In this document: piece by piece, positions 1 to 9,318 of the stretch | Position numbering within the stretch: position 1 is the first letter of the stretch | How the letters are laid out: every line of letters starts with the position of its first letter | Source: a bacterium | GTDB lineage: Bacteria > Planctomycetota > Planctomycetia > Kolteriales > Kolteriaceae | Assembly: GCA_019753235.1 (NCBI GenBank) | Contig: JAIELF010000023.1 | Location: 1 to 49,010, forward strand | DNA length: 49,010 nt | Direction of reading: 5' to 3' | Position numbers and translations under genes: made by a program | Notes under the pieces: model-generated | What the model saw: the letters and a program-made list of their open reading frames with translations, nothing else | What the model was told of the DNA's origin: nothing | The model's database searches: none

Positions 1-173
1 CCTCCCCGATCTTCCGCGCTGCGCTTGTGCAGACCGGGTGCCCCTCCGCACGCCGCGTCCTTGACTGCACTCCCCCTTGTTGGCTTCGGACTTCGTCCCC
101 CCTTCGCCAGAGAACGCTCGCGCGTTTTCGCGAATGGGGACATTTCCAAGTTCAAGAAGGGAGACCGATCATC

Positions 174-1079
174 ATGGCTACCACGACCACTACGACCCGC
201 AGTGACATCTACACCCGCGTTACTTCTCGCATTGTCGAGGAACTCGAACGGGGCGTTCGTCCCTGGATGAAGCCCTGGAATGCCGAGCACGCGGCGGGGC
301 GCATTACGCGGCCCTTGCGGCACAACGGCCAAGCCTACCGAGGCATCAACGTCATTCAACTTTGGATGACGGCGGAGACGGCCGGGTTTATCTCGCCCTT
401 CTGGCTGACGTTCCAGCAAGCCCGCGAACTGGGCGGACACGTCAAGAAGGGGGAGCACGGCACCCCCGTTGTCTATGCGAGCACGTTCAAGAAGAAGGAG
501 GAGAACGAGGAAGGCGAGGAGGTCGAGCAGGAGGTCGCGTTCCTCAAGGAATACACCGTCTTCTGTGCCGATCAGTGCGAGGGGCTGCCGCCGCACTTCT
601 ACCAATTGGCCGAGCAGCCGAAGGAGAAGTTGGAACGGATCGAACACGCCGAGGCATTCTTCGCCAACACAAAAGCGGATATTCGGACCGGCGGCAATCG
701 TGCCTATTACGCGATGGAACCGGACTACGTCCAGATGCCCCCCTTCGAGACGTTCCGCAATGCCGAGAGCCACGCCGCCACGCTGGCCCATGAACTGACG
801 CATTGGACCCGGCACCCGTCGCGACTGAATCGGGAATTCGGACGCAAACGATTCGGGGATGAAGGCTACGCGATGGAGGAACTCGTCGCCGAACTGGCAA
901 GCGCCTTTATCTGTGCCGATCTTGCCATCACGCCCGAGGTTCGCGAGGACCACGCCTCCTATATCGCCAACTGGTTGGCGGTCTTGAAGGATGACAAGCG
1001 GGCAGTCTTCACCGCCGCTTCGCACGCCAGCAAGGCGGTTGATTATCTCCACAATTTACAACCGGGGGCGATCGAGTAG
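174..1079 (+). CDS. ArdC-like antirestriction protein (ssDNA-binding domain plus zincin-like metallopeptidase)
   Basis: 301 aa. The N-terminal third (about residues 9-135; 'DIYTRVTSRIVEELERG' and 'YRGIN') matches the DUF1738-type single-strand DNA-binding domain of ArdC antirestriction proteins. The C-terminal part is a zincin-like peptidase with HELTH at 206-210 and a downstream acidic helix (EELVAEL, from 235) that can supply the third zinc ligand. Known family members travel on plasmids and integrative elements and protect incoming DNA from restriction. The frame is open upstream to 27, but the start at 174 is preferred because AAGAAGGGAG lies about 10 bases before it and the protein then begins right at the domain. 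There is an acidic insert at about 108-121 (KKKEENEEGEEVEQE). Neighbouring plasmid-type genes (ParA remnant, toxin) agree with a mobile origin. The family call is firm; the activity is inferred. Confidence 0.88.
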   Translation: MATTTTTTRSDIYTRVTSRIVEELERGVRPWMKPWNAEHAAGRITRPLRHNGQAYRGINVIQLWMTAETAGFISPFWLTFQQARELGGHVKKGEHGTPVVYASTFKKKEENEEGEEVEQEVAFLKEYTVFCADQCEGLPPHFYQLAEQPKEKLERIEHAEAFFANTKADIRTGGNRAYYAMEPDYVQMPPFETFRNAESHAATLAHELTHWTRHPSRLNREFGRKRFGDEGYAMEELVAELASAFICADLAITPEVREDHASYIANWLAVLKDDKRAVFTAASHASKAVDYLHNLQPGAIE

Positions 1080-1096
1080 CTCGGCACAGAACTCGG

Positions 1097-1118
1097 CCAG
1101 CCGCCTATGGGCGGCTGG
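1097..1118. terminator. GC-rich hairpin downstream of the ArdC-like gene
   Basis: CCAGCCGCC (1097-1105), loop TATG, GGCGGCTGG (1110-1118): a perfect 9-bp stem 18 bases after the stop codon. There is no clear T-tract behind it, so it may be a transcript-end stabiliser rather than a true intrinsic terminator. Confidence 0.45.
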
Positions 1119-1584
1119 GTTGACGTTTCATTCGCTTGCTGTGTGGCTTCCACGACACTTCGCCCGGTGGGATCGTGATTCTTCAAGTCAAATCTAATGC
1201 TTCGATGGAGGCAATCGACATGCGGATAGTTGCCGTCCAACGGTCGCAGGACACGTCGACCGTACCGTGCACTTATTGACATCGCTTGATCGCGAAAAAC
1301 AGGTTCTTCCAGAAATTTCGTGGCACGCAACGGGGTTACCGGCGTTTCGCCAGCATCATTTGTAAGGAGCCTGAGTCTCGCCTGGAGGGCAAAGGTCTGT
1401 CGGAGACCTGAGCATACCCCAGCGATTTGGCCTCGCTCCCTCGGAAATCAATGGAGGATCGTCAGGGTAAGCCGAGAAGGCTGCAATCATTCGTCCCAGA
1501 ATGCCGGCTTCGGGCTCCTGACGATTCATCCGTCGCTGCCACAAAATCCGAGTAGGGCCAAAAAGATGTGGATAAAAATCAGCG
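1119..1584. other. Intergenic stretch with no supported gene
   Basis: Open frames here are short, overlap on both strands and show no recognisable domain. The stretch lies between the end of the ArdC-like gene and the convergent stop of the membrane protein gene. I see nothing else in it. Confidence 0.5.
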
Positions 1585-3036
1585 CTAGGCGGGCCCACTC
1601 CTTTCATGCTTGTAATTCATACTTGTCAATCGAACGAGGATAAATCCAAGGGCTGTGAGAACAACAGCTGTTACGCAGAACAATAATATCTCAAGCCAAT
1701 CTTCGGTCCCTGGAAACGCGAATAGCATTGCAGCAATTGGACACATGCACCAAACAGCAATCCGACACCATAGAAACGGCAACAAATACTCGACCCCAAA
1801 TAGAGATTTATTGCTGTCGTCTTCTGTCATACCAGGAGCCACAAGATGAATTATTGACGCAATCATAACTGTAGCCAGAAAAAGAAATACAAAAATATAA
1901 AAGTACGCTGGAATAAACGAAAACCCTAGCATATCTACATCCTCTAGATTCGCCCTCATGCGATTTTCGGCAGCGGCGACGGCGGCCGCAATGCTCAACC
2001 GGCCGAACGATCGTCGGACTTTTGCGATTCGACTGGGATCGCGTAGCAATACTTTTAGATCAGTGGGAATCACTTCCCATCCTAGGATGTCCACCAGTGG
2101 CATAGATATCACGACCGACGACACCTTGATATCGAAAATCTTATATGATGGCTCTGACTGTGAGACATCAAAACTAGGTGCGAAAGCCGCCTGCAATGAT
2201 GTCGGCTCGTGGACATTCAATGACACAAGCTTGTATTCATTGGGATTACTTATGGAGAAGTTCCCTTTTGCTATACTAAATGGCAATGCGCCCAAGCTGT
2301 TCTTGTCTACATGTTCAAGCACTGTGACATTCCTCGGTTTTGCGTATCGAATCGCAACATCCAATAGGTTGCCGACAGTTGGATCCTGTAAGCCTAGCGA
2401 TTTGCGGGCCTCATAGAAGTCCGAGAGAGCAGCATCGAAACAGATAAACGGAGTCTCTCCTGATCCGGATTTGCCAGAGATACTATTCGCATTTACACCG
2501 GCGTTTTCCAGCCATTCAACTACGGTCGTACGAGCTACCTCACGCTTAGAATTGAGAGATTGGTGTTCAGGTTTAGTTCTTAGCCACTGTAGCACGTATG
2601 GCTGCAATACCATCTCGAATGCAAGTCTACTGTTGGGTGTCGAATCGGATGGAGTTGCCAATGCCGAGTGCAAGTTGGTTGTCGAATATCGCGATAACGC
2701 TACCAAGCCACGGTAGTCTTGAAAGAAAGCGTCGGAAGCGATTAAGCGAAAACGAAAAAACATCGCGACGAGCAGGATAACGAAGATCAAATTTACTAGA
2801 TGCAAGACCTGGCCGGGGTATTTCCGTCGGCTGAAGTTGACTAGTGTACCCAACTTAATGCTCCTGTCGTCGGCGACATCTTGAGCGACATTTCCCAGAT
2901 CGCCTCTTTGAGGCACCACAGCCACCAAGGTACCGACCGGCTGTCGCACGTTCAACCGACTTCCGACCGCCGGCGCGTTCCTGTTGCTCCCGTTTTTGAC
3001 CTGAATCTCCTCCTCGGTGGCTCGATTCGCGTACAT
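1585..3036 (-). CDS. Hypothetical membrane protein with four predicted TM segments
   Basis: 483 aa, ATG start; no good ribosome binding site is visible. Residues 1-75 are soluble and probably cytoplasmic. A hydrophobic helix follows at about 78-97 (LHLVNLIFVILLVAMFF). A hydrophilic region of roughly 270 residues comes next and could be extracytoplasmic. Three more helices lie near the C-terminus (about 370-400, 410-440, 445-470). I do not recognise the family. The gene is visibly richer in A/T than its neighbours and sits alone inside a region of mobile-element debris, which fits acquired cargo. The topology resembles a sensor or accessory membrane protein, but nothing catalytic is visible. 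Confidence 0.7.
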   Translation of the reverse strand: MYANRATEEEIQVKNGSNRNAPAVGSRLNVRQPVGTLVAVVPQRGDLGNVAQDVADDRSIKLGTLVNFSRRKYPGQVLHLVNLIFVILLVAMFFRFRLIASDAFFQDYRGLVALSRYSTTNLHSALATPSDSTPNSRLAFEMVLQPYVLQWLRTKPEHQSLNSKREVARTTVVEWLENAGVNANSISGKSGSGETPFICFDAALSDFYEARKSLGLQDPTVGNLLDVAIRYAKPRNVTVLEHVDKNSLGALPFSIAKGNFSISNPNEYKLVSLNVHEPTSLQAAFAPSFDVSQSEPSYKIFDIKVSSVVISMPLVDILGWEVIPTDLKVLLRDPSRIAKVRRSFGRLSIAAAVAAAENRMRANLEDVDMLGFSFIPAYFYIFVFLFLATVMIASIIHLVAPGMTEDDSNKSLFGVEYLLPFLWCRIAVWCMCPIAAMLFAFPGTEDWLEILLFCVTAVVLTALGFILVRLTSMNYKHERSGPA

Positions 3037-3204
3037 TGTTCGCTTATGGGCCTATAGCAATCTGAACGGTTGAACGAATGAACTGATTGCCACCCATTTC
3101 TTCAACGCTCAGGACGGAGTGGGAGCGACGACCATTCGGAGTCGTTCGATCCTCAGCAGTAGCAGCCCGAACAGCATCCTCGCCATGGCTAACTGGAAGT
3201 CGCC

Positions 3205-3513
3205 CTAATCGATTCGATCCAGCCCATAGAGCGGTTCGCGCCGGCCGTGCGAGATGGCGACAACGATCAGTTCTTCGGATTGGCACTCGAAGATTACCGA
3301 GTATGGGAACCGGCGAAGAAGACAGACGCGAAGGTCGCGGCCGGCGATGCCGGGCAAGAGTTTTGGGTATTGATCTGGGTTGCGGGTGATTCGATCGAAG
3401 GCGGACATCATCTCAATGAGGAATTCGTCGCCGAGATGAGATCGCTGCTCTTCGTACCAGAGGGCGGCTTCGGACGCTTCTAGCTCAGCCGGGCTGAGAA
3501 CGACCAGGTTCAA
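3205..3513 (-). CDS. RelE/ParE-family toxin of a type II toxin-antitoxin pair
   Basis: 102 aa. It begins with the typical RelE/ParE pattern (ALWYEEQRSHLGDEFL), and the central and C-terminal part (RRFPYSVIFE, then LIVVAISHGRREPLY) matches the beta-sheet core and C-terminal strand of the superfamily. The start codon is TTG in a TTGA overlap with the stop of the upstream gene (3510-3513), so the toxin is translationally coupled to that gene, as in normal antitoxin-toxin operons. The toxin looks full length. Family members inhibit gyrase (ParE) or cleave mRNA on the ribosome (RelE); the sequence does not decide which. The partner antitoxin is abnormal (see the upstream gene). Confidence 0.82.
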   Translation of the reverse strand: MNLVVLSPAELEASEAALWYEEQRSHLGDEFLIEMMSAFDRITRNPDQYPKLLPGIAGRDLRVCLLRRFPYSVIFECQSEELIVVAISHGRREPLYGLDRID

Positions 3514-3911
3514 GTAGTGGCCTTTGCGGCGCGAAAGGCTGCCAGACGCTGACGCATCTTGTCGAGCGCGACGCCAGCGGGGACGGCCTGCACTTTGCCC
3601 CTGTCATAGGCGACGAGTCGGCGTTCAATCTCGGCCATCCATGCAGCTGCGAATTCCGGCGTTGCGAAGCCGTCCTTGGTGAGGAGCTGGCGTTCATAGC
3701 TGCCGGCACGGGTATCGACACGGTCCGGAGTTCGTTCGTAACGCTTCGCGTTACACAACTGATCCGCCTCGGCTTCCAAAAGCCCGTTGAGCGTCTCCTC
3801 GACGCTCGCCCGCACCACCTGGTCCACATGACCCCGAAGCTTCCCCTCGTCGATGCGAACGACGTCACCAGAGAAGCTTCCCTCATCCGAAAAGTTCGTT
3901 ACACTCTCCAT
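3510..3911 (-). CDS. Chimeric ORF: IS256-transposase N-terminus fused to an antitoxin C-terminus
   Basis: 133 aa. Residues about 20-79 match the start of IS256/Mutator-family transposases (EGKLRGHVDQVVRASVEETL, EAEADQLC, RYERTPDRVDTRAG). From about residue 80 the sequence switches to the C-terminal two thirds of a small addiction-module antitoxin (TIGR02574-like: EFAAAWMAEIERRLVAYDRG, then VQAVPAGVALDKMRQRL). That antitoxin portion directly precedes and overlaps the toxin gene. The first 20 or so antitoxin residues and nearly all of the transposase, including its catalytic residues, are missing. The fusion is in frame, so the antitoxin half that normally wraps the toxin could still be made from the IS transcription and translation start. 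Whether it is stable or neutralises the toxin cannot be told from sequence. Confidence 0.75.
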   Translation of the reverse strand: MESVTNFSDEGSFSGDVVRIDEGKLRGHVDQVVRASVEETLNGLLEAEADQLCNAKRYERTPDRVDTRAGSYERQLLTKDGFATPEFAAAWMAEIERRLVAYDRGKVQAVPAGVALDKMRQRLAAFRAAKATT

Positions 3912-4012
3912 GGCACTCCCTCTGTGAAAGTAAGTCTCAGTTCAAAGCACCGAAACCTACCCGATCACGGAGTGCCAACTTTCAAAATGTGCTCAAGCTT
4001 GCGGACGTTACC
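3672..4012 (-). mobile_element. Remnant of an IS256-family insertion sequence (left end only)
   Basis: This covers the 5' end of the transposase frame (codons 1-79 of the chimeric ORF) and about 100 bases of upstream leader. The outer boundary is placed at about 4012 because the minus strand there reads GGTAACGTCCGCAAGC, with the GTCCG motif often seen near IS256-family tips. The inner boundary, about 3672, is where similarity to transposase stops and antitoxin begins. The rest of the element and its right terminal repeat are gone. Boundaries are inferred. Confidence 0.6.
3988..4012 (-). repeat. Candidate left terminal inverted repeat of the IS256 remnant
   Basis: The minus strand reads GGTAACGTCCGCAAGCTTG inward from 4012. 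The matching right end was not found in the window, so this rests on resemblance to IS256-family tips and its position about 80 bases outside the transposase start. Confidence 0.4.
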
Positions 4013-4043
4013 TTTGCTTGGATGGGTCTACCGTGCCAGCAAG

Positions 4044-4482
4044 ATGATGATTGTGATGACCAACACCAAGGGAGGCGTCGGCAAGTCGACGCTTGCGGCC
4101 CATCTCGCCATCTGGCTCTTCACCCATCGTCGCAAGGTCGCACTCCTCGACACCGACGAGCAGGCAACGGCGGCAGGATGGATCGAGCGGGCGGAGAAGG
4201 GGGATCACGGTCGCAAAGGCCACGACGGTCGATGCCATCCGCCGGGAATACAAGAAACTTCGCGCCAGCCACGAGTTCATTGTCGCCGATAGTCCGGGCT
4301 CAGGAGGAGAGACGGCGCAGGCGATCACGTTACTCGCTGATCTCGCCCTTATTCCACTTAAGCCCTCGAAGCCGGATCTTCGCGCCGTGAAGGATGTCCT
4401 CAAGCTCGACCACTTGGCTCACGAAGTCACGCAGGAATCCGACCGAAAGCCCCAATCTTTCTCGCGTTCACACACCAAGGGA
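4044..4482 (+). pseudogene. ParA-family partition ATPase, frameshifted and truncated
   Basis: The first frame begins MMIVMTNTKGGVGKST with an intact deviant Walker A, then TLAAHLAIWL and the VALLDTDEQATAAGW motif. At the G5 run 4199-4203 the frame breaks; removing one G restores ITVAKATTVDAIRREYKKLR and the Walker B-like FIVADSPGSGGETAQAITLL. A second shift near 4436-4441 moves the continuing similarity (RPKAPIFLAFTH) into the third frame. Similarity ends at about 4482, well before a normal ParA C-terminus. The gene begins about 30 bases outside the IS256 tip, so its original promoter was probably displaced. A partition or plasmid-type origin is likely. The frame assignments come directly from the three translations. 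Confidence 0.8.
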
Positions 4483-4698
4483 ACTGGTCCGTTCACCGTC
4501 GGAGGATGCTGTCGGCTTGGAAAACTTCAGCGGTGCAAGCAGCGATCTGGTTGCTGGCAGGTTTAGATCCTGGAGAGAGAGTGTTACCGTCGGGGAGGAT
4601 TGCCTCTGACCAAGGGAAAGCCCCCTTTGTCTGTTCGCTCGTCTTCGCTGTTGGATCGGAGCAAGTGACACCCATAGAATTTCGTTGGCAAGACCACT

Positions 4699-4780
4699 GG
4701 CCGCCTGGTGAAATTGGCAGACACGCAAGACTTAGGATCTTGTGCCGAAAGGCGTCGGGGTTCGAGTCCCCGGGCGGCCA
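4699..4780 (+). tRNA. tRNA-Leu, anticodon TAG
   Basis: The acceptor stem GGCCGCC (4699-4705) pairs perfectly with GGCGGCC (4773-4779), followed by discriminator A. The anticodon stem CAAGA/TCTTG closes the loop CTTAGGA, giving anticodon TAG. A long variable arm (GCC-GAAA-GGC) marks a class II tRNA. The T arm is CGGGG-TTCGAGT-CCCCG. The CCA end is not encoded. A degraded mobile island lies immediately upstream, and tRNA-Leu genes are common integration sites, but no repeat of the tRNA 3' end was seen in this window. Confidence 0.95.
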
Positions 4781-5084
4781 TCGATATTTGTAGTAATATG
4801 ACGCAAATGGTTGCAGGAAAAGGAATTATCAATACAGATGTGATTGTCTGGTATGCTGGTATTCTTCCCTTTTCGGCCCGTTGCGTGCTCTGACTACGCT
4901 GGATTCTGCGCTGCTTTTTTGAAGGGGGAGTTGGTCGGCTTCTCTCGAACAGCTCGTTCAAAATCCTCGTTGGTCACGTGGGAGGAACAAGGCTGGCGAT
5001 TCGCGAGTCTCCATCGCGATTTTTGATCAATCTTGAGACTTCGGCAAATCCCACCTTCTCGCTTTCCACTTGCTCCGTCGATCC
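4781..5084. other. Intergenic region between tRNA-Leu and the kinase 3' end
   Basis: No convincing ORF or domain. A weak hairpin built from two TCGCGA boxes followed by TTTTT lies near 5000-5025 and might help terminate the tRNA transcript, but it is too short to call. I see nothing else. Confidence 0.4.
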
Positions 5085-8000
5085 CTATCGATTCTCTTTA
5101 GGCGCTGACCACTCAAGGAGTTGTCCTTGGTCGGTCGAAAGAATTGAGCTCAACAAGAGCTTCGTTCCGTCGCGCGAAAACTTGAGCTTAGACGGTATGT
5201 TCGAAAGCGGAATTCGCATCAGTTCTCGTCCAGTACCAAGATCCCAAAACTCAATCTGGCGGGGGGATTCAATGCTCGCCGCGAGGGTGCGGCCGTCGGG
5301 CGCGATTGCCATCGCCAGCACCTCTCCCCCAGTCACCATCGTGTGAATCAACTTGCCTGTGCGGGATTCCAACAGGGAGATTCGAGCGTTCTGCTCAGAG
5401 GCGACATATCGTCCATCGGGTGTCACGCATAAACAATGATGCTCGCCGACGGCCAATCGATGCCACTGCGACTCTTTCAAATTCCATTTACGAAGGTCAT
5501 GACCGGTGGAGACCAAGAGGGAAGAATCGGGCACAAAAGCCAAATCCCAGACGGGGGTTCCTATGTCCATCTGAGACATGACTTTTCCCGTTGTGCCTTC
5601 GAAAACCCCAATTGTTTGTCGACCCACTAAAACTGCAACAGAATTTCCATCAGCCGACCAGTCAAGAGGGCTTCGTCGAGGCTCGCCCCCTTCGCCATGA
5701 CTCCAAAGCTTCCTCAGAGGGTTTCGCGACCAGATCTCCGTCCGAGAATCCAAGGTAACGATAGCGAACAAATCCCCCCGGGGTGACAGTTCACAATCAA
5801 CAACCGCGACATTGGCTATTGATTCTTCACGTTCGATCGATGTGTCCATGAAGTTGTGATACCGTATCGAACCATCGGCAAGCATGCACCAAAGGGAAGC
5901 TTGATCGACGGCTCGAAATCCGCGTAACCAGTGCGGTTCCACTGGGAACGCTCGGCAGCTGGCGTCGTTACTGCGCCATAATCTTACGTCGCCATCGGCT
6001 CCTGCGCTCGCAAGAACTTGGCCGTCCGGCGACCAAGCGATGGACCAAACCCGGCCAGTATGCCCAACGATCGTTTGTTCACGTTTCCATGATTCTGTCG
6101 ACCAAAGGCAAATTCGGCCATCTTTACCGGCAGATGCCAAGCGAAGGTTCGTGGGATGAAACGCGAGTGACTGAATCCACTCGTGGTGGGCATTCGGAAT
6201 TGTCACCACTGATGTAGCGCCTGTAGACGATACCTTGAAGACTTCGATCTCCTCTCGCCGACCTCCTATGGCGACCAGGGGAGCACTGGAGTCAATGGCC
6301 ATCGCAAATAGTGTTTCGCTCGGGAGTGTAATCTTTACTATCTGTTGCCAGTTCAATGTGTCCCATCGATACTTGGCACCCTTCTCGTCTGCAGCAAAAA
6401 GTGATCGGTCATTGCGGGCAAAATGCAGGGCACGAACAGTTTCAAGATCTTTGCCCAGAATCGCAGCAACAGACCAATCACTTAGGTTCCAAACGTGAAC
6501 AGTTGAATCGCGCCCGCCCGCCGCTAACCATCGCCCATGTTTTGAAAAAGCAAGAGTCAATACGTCATCGGTTAGACGAAGGACTTTGACAACTTCGCCT
6601 GTTTGCCAATTCGTGATGCGAACGGTACCGTCCTCGCTCCCACTTGCCAAGTAGGGTGCTGTCGGCGAAAAGGCGACGCACGTTGCCTCGGAAGAATGAT
6701 CTTTGAGGACAGAGCGCTCCTTTCCCGTCGCCGGATCCCAAAGACGTACCGTGCCGTCCTTCCCCGCCGATGCGATCAAACCGCCATCTGGCGAAAAGGC
6801 AACCGAGAAGACATCACCTTGATGCCCTACTAGCTTTAGGCTCTGGCGATCAAGACCGGCTTGCACATACCTCCAACAGAACTCGCGTAGATCCTCCTGT
6901 CCGGGCCTAGGAACACACGCTTCCAATAGACGGCGTGCCTCAGGTACGTTGTCACGCGCTAGCGATTGATACGCGAGACTGACATTAGAAGAATACAATA
7001 GCCGCCTGGTGGTCTCCGCCTCGCTATTGGCGCGGGCTATTTCGCCACTGAGTCGCGCGCTGTAGATGGACACAACGACGATAAAAACCATCAATGTCAA
7101 TGCGCCCAGGAGCGTGATAGCAACAAACCAAGGGCGCCGTCGCATCCATCGAAATAGGTATTCCGCGGCATTCGGCACGCGCACAGAAACAGTTTCTCCA
7201 CTGATAAAACGATTCAAATCGTCCGCCAATTGCTGCGCCGTCTGATAGCGATCAGCAGGCTTCTTCGCGAGACATTTCAGACAAATCGCTTCCAGATCAA
7301 GTGGAACGTCCGCCCGTTGTAAATGAATGGAGGGAACGTCATCATCGAGAACTCGCCGCAAAGTATCAACTGGTGTCACGCCTTGGTGCGGCGGATGTCC
7401 CGATAGCAACTCGTAAAGAATCGCCCCGAGTGCATAAACATCTGTCCGAGAATCGATCTCCCGCACCTTCCCCGCTGCTTGTTCAGGAGCCATATAGGCC
7501 GGTGTTCCGATCGTCGCTCCTGTTCGTGTTTCATTGCTCTTCTGTTCCATAACCTTTGCCATGCCGAAGTCAGTTAGGCGCGGTCGGAGCTCCGTTTCGT
7601 CCGTGGATGAAACGGTCTCGGCGGCAGACGACGAAACGAGCATGACATTGCCGGGCTTAATATCCCGGTGGAGAACGCCTCGGCTGTGGGCATGCTGGAC
7701 CGCATCTGCCAGATCCCGCACCATCGTGGCGGCCATCCTCACGGGAACGGCGCTGGTCCTTTGATGACACCACTCCGCGAGGGAAGGGCCTTCGCAATAC
7801 TCGGCCGCGATGTAACAAAGCAAGTCGTCGTGGCCGGTCTCCAGAATGGAAACCACATTGGGGTGACTCAATCTCGCCGCCGCTTCGGCCTCTCGAAGAA
7901 ATCGGGTCCGCGAATCCTCGTGGACGAGCGTTTCCAGGCGAGGCACCTTCAAAGCAACTCGCCTCCCGAGCTGGGAATCCAGGGCAAGATAGACCAGGCC

Positions 8001-8345
8001 CACGCCCCCCGCACCCAGGAGTCGTTCAATTTCAAATCGGCCAATCATTTGGGGCATGCTCGCGACCCCGAGAAGTGAGGGGGTCGGACCGTTTTGCGTG
8101 GATGTTAGAGTCGGGGTGCTTTCCTCGACGGCTAGCTCGCGCACACGATAGACGAGATCGAGACACGACTTGGCACTCTGCCAACGACTTAGGAGAGTGG
8201 GATTCTCTTCGATGCGCGCGAGATCGAGATCCGGTGGGCAACCGGTATCGGCCAGCGACTCTTCGTATCGAGAAAGAATCTCGGCGAGGAACTCATCGTC
8301 GTCGCGGTCACCTGGGTCCGTATTCATACCACGCGATTCTACCAC
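5085..8345 (-). CDS. Membrane-anchored Ser/Thr protein kinase with C-terminal WD40 propellers
   Basis: 1086 aa. Kinase domain at about 103-380: glycine loop [10 protein letters not shown] (110-119), catalytic lysine in VALKVP (K133), HRDIKPGN (226-233), TDFG (258-261) and [10 protein letters not shown] (280-289). All catalytic residues are present. One transmembrane helix follows at about 406-428. A short linker leads to about 580 residues of WD40 repeats (from about 503: [16 protein letters not shown], then RLWD), enough for about two seven-bladed propellers facing outward. The start could be GTG at 8345 or ATG at 8327. The upstream sigma factor gene ends inside this start region (7-bp overlap), so the two are one transcription unit. 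This ECF-kinase pairing is a known planctomycete arrangement; the signal and substrates are unknown. Confidence 0.93.
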   Translation of the reverse strand: MVESRGMNTDPGDRDDDEFLAEILSRYEESLADTGCPPDLDLARIEENPTLLSRWQSAKSCLDLVYRVRELAVEESTPTLTSTQNGPTPSLLGVASMPQMIGRFEIERLLGAGGVGLVYLALDSQLGRRVALKVPRLETLVHEDSRTRFLREAEAAARLSHPNVVSILETGHDDLLCYIAAEYCEGPSLAEWCHQRTSAVPVRMAATMVRDLADAVQHAHSRGVLHRDIKPGNVMLVSSSAAETVSSTDETELRPRLTDFGMAKVMEQKSNETRTGATIGTPAYMAPEQAAGKVREIDSRTDVYALGAILYELLSGHPPHQGVTPVDTLRRVLDDDVPSIHLQRADVPLDLEAICLKCLAKKPADRYQTAQQLADDLNRFISGETVSVRVPNAAEYLFRWMRRRPWFVAITLLGALTLMVFIVVVSIYSARLSGEIARANSEAETTRRLLYSSNVSLAYQSLARDNVPEARRLLEACVPRPGQEDLREFCWRYVQAGLDRQSLKLVGHQGDVFSVAFSPDGGLIASAGKDGTVRLWDPATGKERSVLKDHSSEATCVAFSPTAPYLASGSEDGTVRITNWQTGEVVKVLRLTDDVLTLAFSKHGRWLAAGGRDSTVHVWNLSDWSVAAILGKDLETVRALHFARNDRSLFAADEKGAKYRWDTLNWQQIVKITLPSETLFAMAIDSSAPLVAIGGRREEIEVFKVSSTGATSVVTIPNAHHEWIQSLAFHPTNLRLASAGKDGRICLWSTESWKREQTIVGHTGRVWSIAWSPDGQVLASAGADGDVRLWRSNDASCRAFPVEPHWLRGFRAVDQASLWCMLADGSIRYHNFMDTSIEREESIANVAVVDCELSPRGDLFAIVTLDSRTEIWSRNPLRKLWSHGEGGEPRRSPLDWSADGNSVAVLVGRQTIGVFEGTTGKVMSQMDIGTPVWDLAFVPDSSLLVSTGHDLRKWNLKESQWHRLAVGEHHCLCVTPDGRYVASEQNARISLLESRTGKLIHTMVTGGEVLAMAIAPDGRTLAASIESPRQIEFWDLGTGRELMRIPLSNIPSKLKFSRDGTKLLLSSILSTDQGQLLEWSAPKENR

Positions 8346-8980
8346 GAAAGGAGAGCTTGCAACTCTTCGACCGCGCGAAGAAATCGCTTTCGGGCGGCCT
8401 CGGGCGAGCAGCCGAGAGCCGTACTGATCTCTGAGAATGAGGCCCGCTGCCAGATTCGCATGAGTAAGATCTCTCGAACCTCAGCGGGCAAGCTATCGAG
8501 CGCAACGTGCAGGCGTCTCTTTTCTTCCTCGGCCACCAACTGCGTGCTCGGCGTCAGCATGTCCGACATGGCCTGACGGATCGCAATGCTCGCTGCAGCA
8601 TCACTGATGTTCCGACCAATAGCTCGCTTTTGCGTGAGACGGTGATGTCGAGCGATATTGGAAAAGCGATTCGTCAGAATGGCCGATAGCCATGCCAGGA
8701 ACTCGACTTCAGTTGTTCCCTGAAAACGCTCGAAGCCTTTCTGTGCCTCAACAAAGGTTTCTTGAACGAGATCCGACGCGCCGACCTTGCCCTGTAAATC
8801 GGCGCCGATTTGCCGGTGGGCGACCGTGAGCAAGTACTTTCGTTTCAACTCGAACAGTCGACCCAACGAGGTAGGGGAGCCGTCGCGTGCCTCCGCGAGA
8901 ATCTCCCCGAAAGACCATTCCAACGGCGAAGGATTGCTGCCGGGCAAGTCCGTCACGCCCTCATTGGGAACAATGGACAT
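8339..8980 (-). CDS. ECF-type RNA polymerase sigma factor, planctomycete kinase-linked group
   Basis: 213 aa from the ATG at 8980; the frame is open to 9025. The internal start is preferred because GAGG lies about 10 bases upstream. Region 2 spans about residues 28-115, including the conserved [10 protein letters not shown] helix for core binding and -10 recognition. Region 4 spans about 150-213 ([23 protein letters not shown], then the [18 protein letters not shown] helix-turn-helix). No anti-sigma factor gene is adjacent. The overlapping WD40 kinase gene downstream is the likely regulator. The divergent upstream region carries the 37-bp element shared with the next PEP-CTERM-like gene, so this sigma factor is a candidate for reading it. 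Confidence 0.92.
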   Translation of the reverse strand: MSIVPNEGVTDLPGSNPSPLEWSFGEILAEARDGSPTSLGRLFELKRKYLLTVAHRQIGADLQGKVGASDLVQETFVEAQKGFERFQGTTEVEFLAWLSAILTNRFSNIARHHRLTQKRAIGRNISDAAASIAIRQAMSDMLTPSTQLVAEEEKRRLHVALDSLPAEVREILLMRIWQRASFSEISTALGCSPEAARKRFLRAVEELQALLSW

Positions 8981-9105
8981 AGAAACAGACCTCGGCTTTG
9001 TTACTTGCCCAAAGGCGGCACGCAAAATGGCATTCTAACAGAACGCTTCCAGCCCGAGAAGCAGGAACGCCTTCCCCCATACCGAGAAAATTTGGCCATT
9101 AACCG

Positions 9106-9142
9106 GATTTCTTGTCCGCTTCGGGAAGTTACGGGTCTTAAC
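9106..9142 (+). promoter_or_regulatory. Copy 1 of a 37-bp element upstream of a PEP-CTERM-like gene
   Basis: Begins GATTTCTTGTCCGCT and ends GGTCTTAAC, with 13 bases between. It matches the element at 11160-11196 at 27 of 37 positions with identical spacing; the matches cluster in the two ends. TGTCCG and GTCTTA are 16 bases apart, the spacing of an ECF -35/-10 pair. It lies 176 bases before the start of the downstream gene. The repeat is seen directly; the promoter role is inference. Confidence 0.5.
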
Positions 9143-9318
9143 CGCCCGGAAACTTTCGAACTCTCCAGGATGTCTTGCTGCTTTCACGGGCAATTGGCCA
9201 TAGTCGCTAGGCGACGCAACAATCTGCTCACTCGCCGTAGTAAGGTTTTGGCGCATTGTTTGCTGATCGACTCCACCATCGCCACGCCGCCCGGCATCCC
9301 CAATTATTGAGGTTTGAG

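Noticed and set aside
1097..1118. True rho-independent terminator after the ArdC-like gene
   Set aside because: The stem is good but no T-tract follows; kept only as a hairpin with low confidence.
4506..4793. 95-codon plus-strand frame running into tRNA-Leu
   Set aside because: It overlaps the tRNA and matches no family; only its first part touches the ParA remnant.
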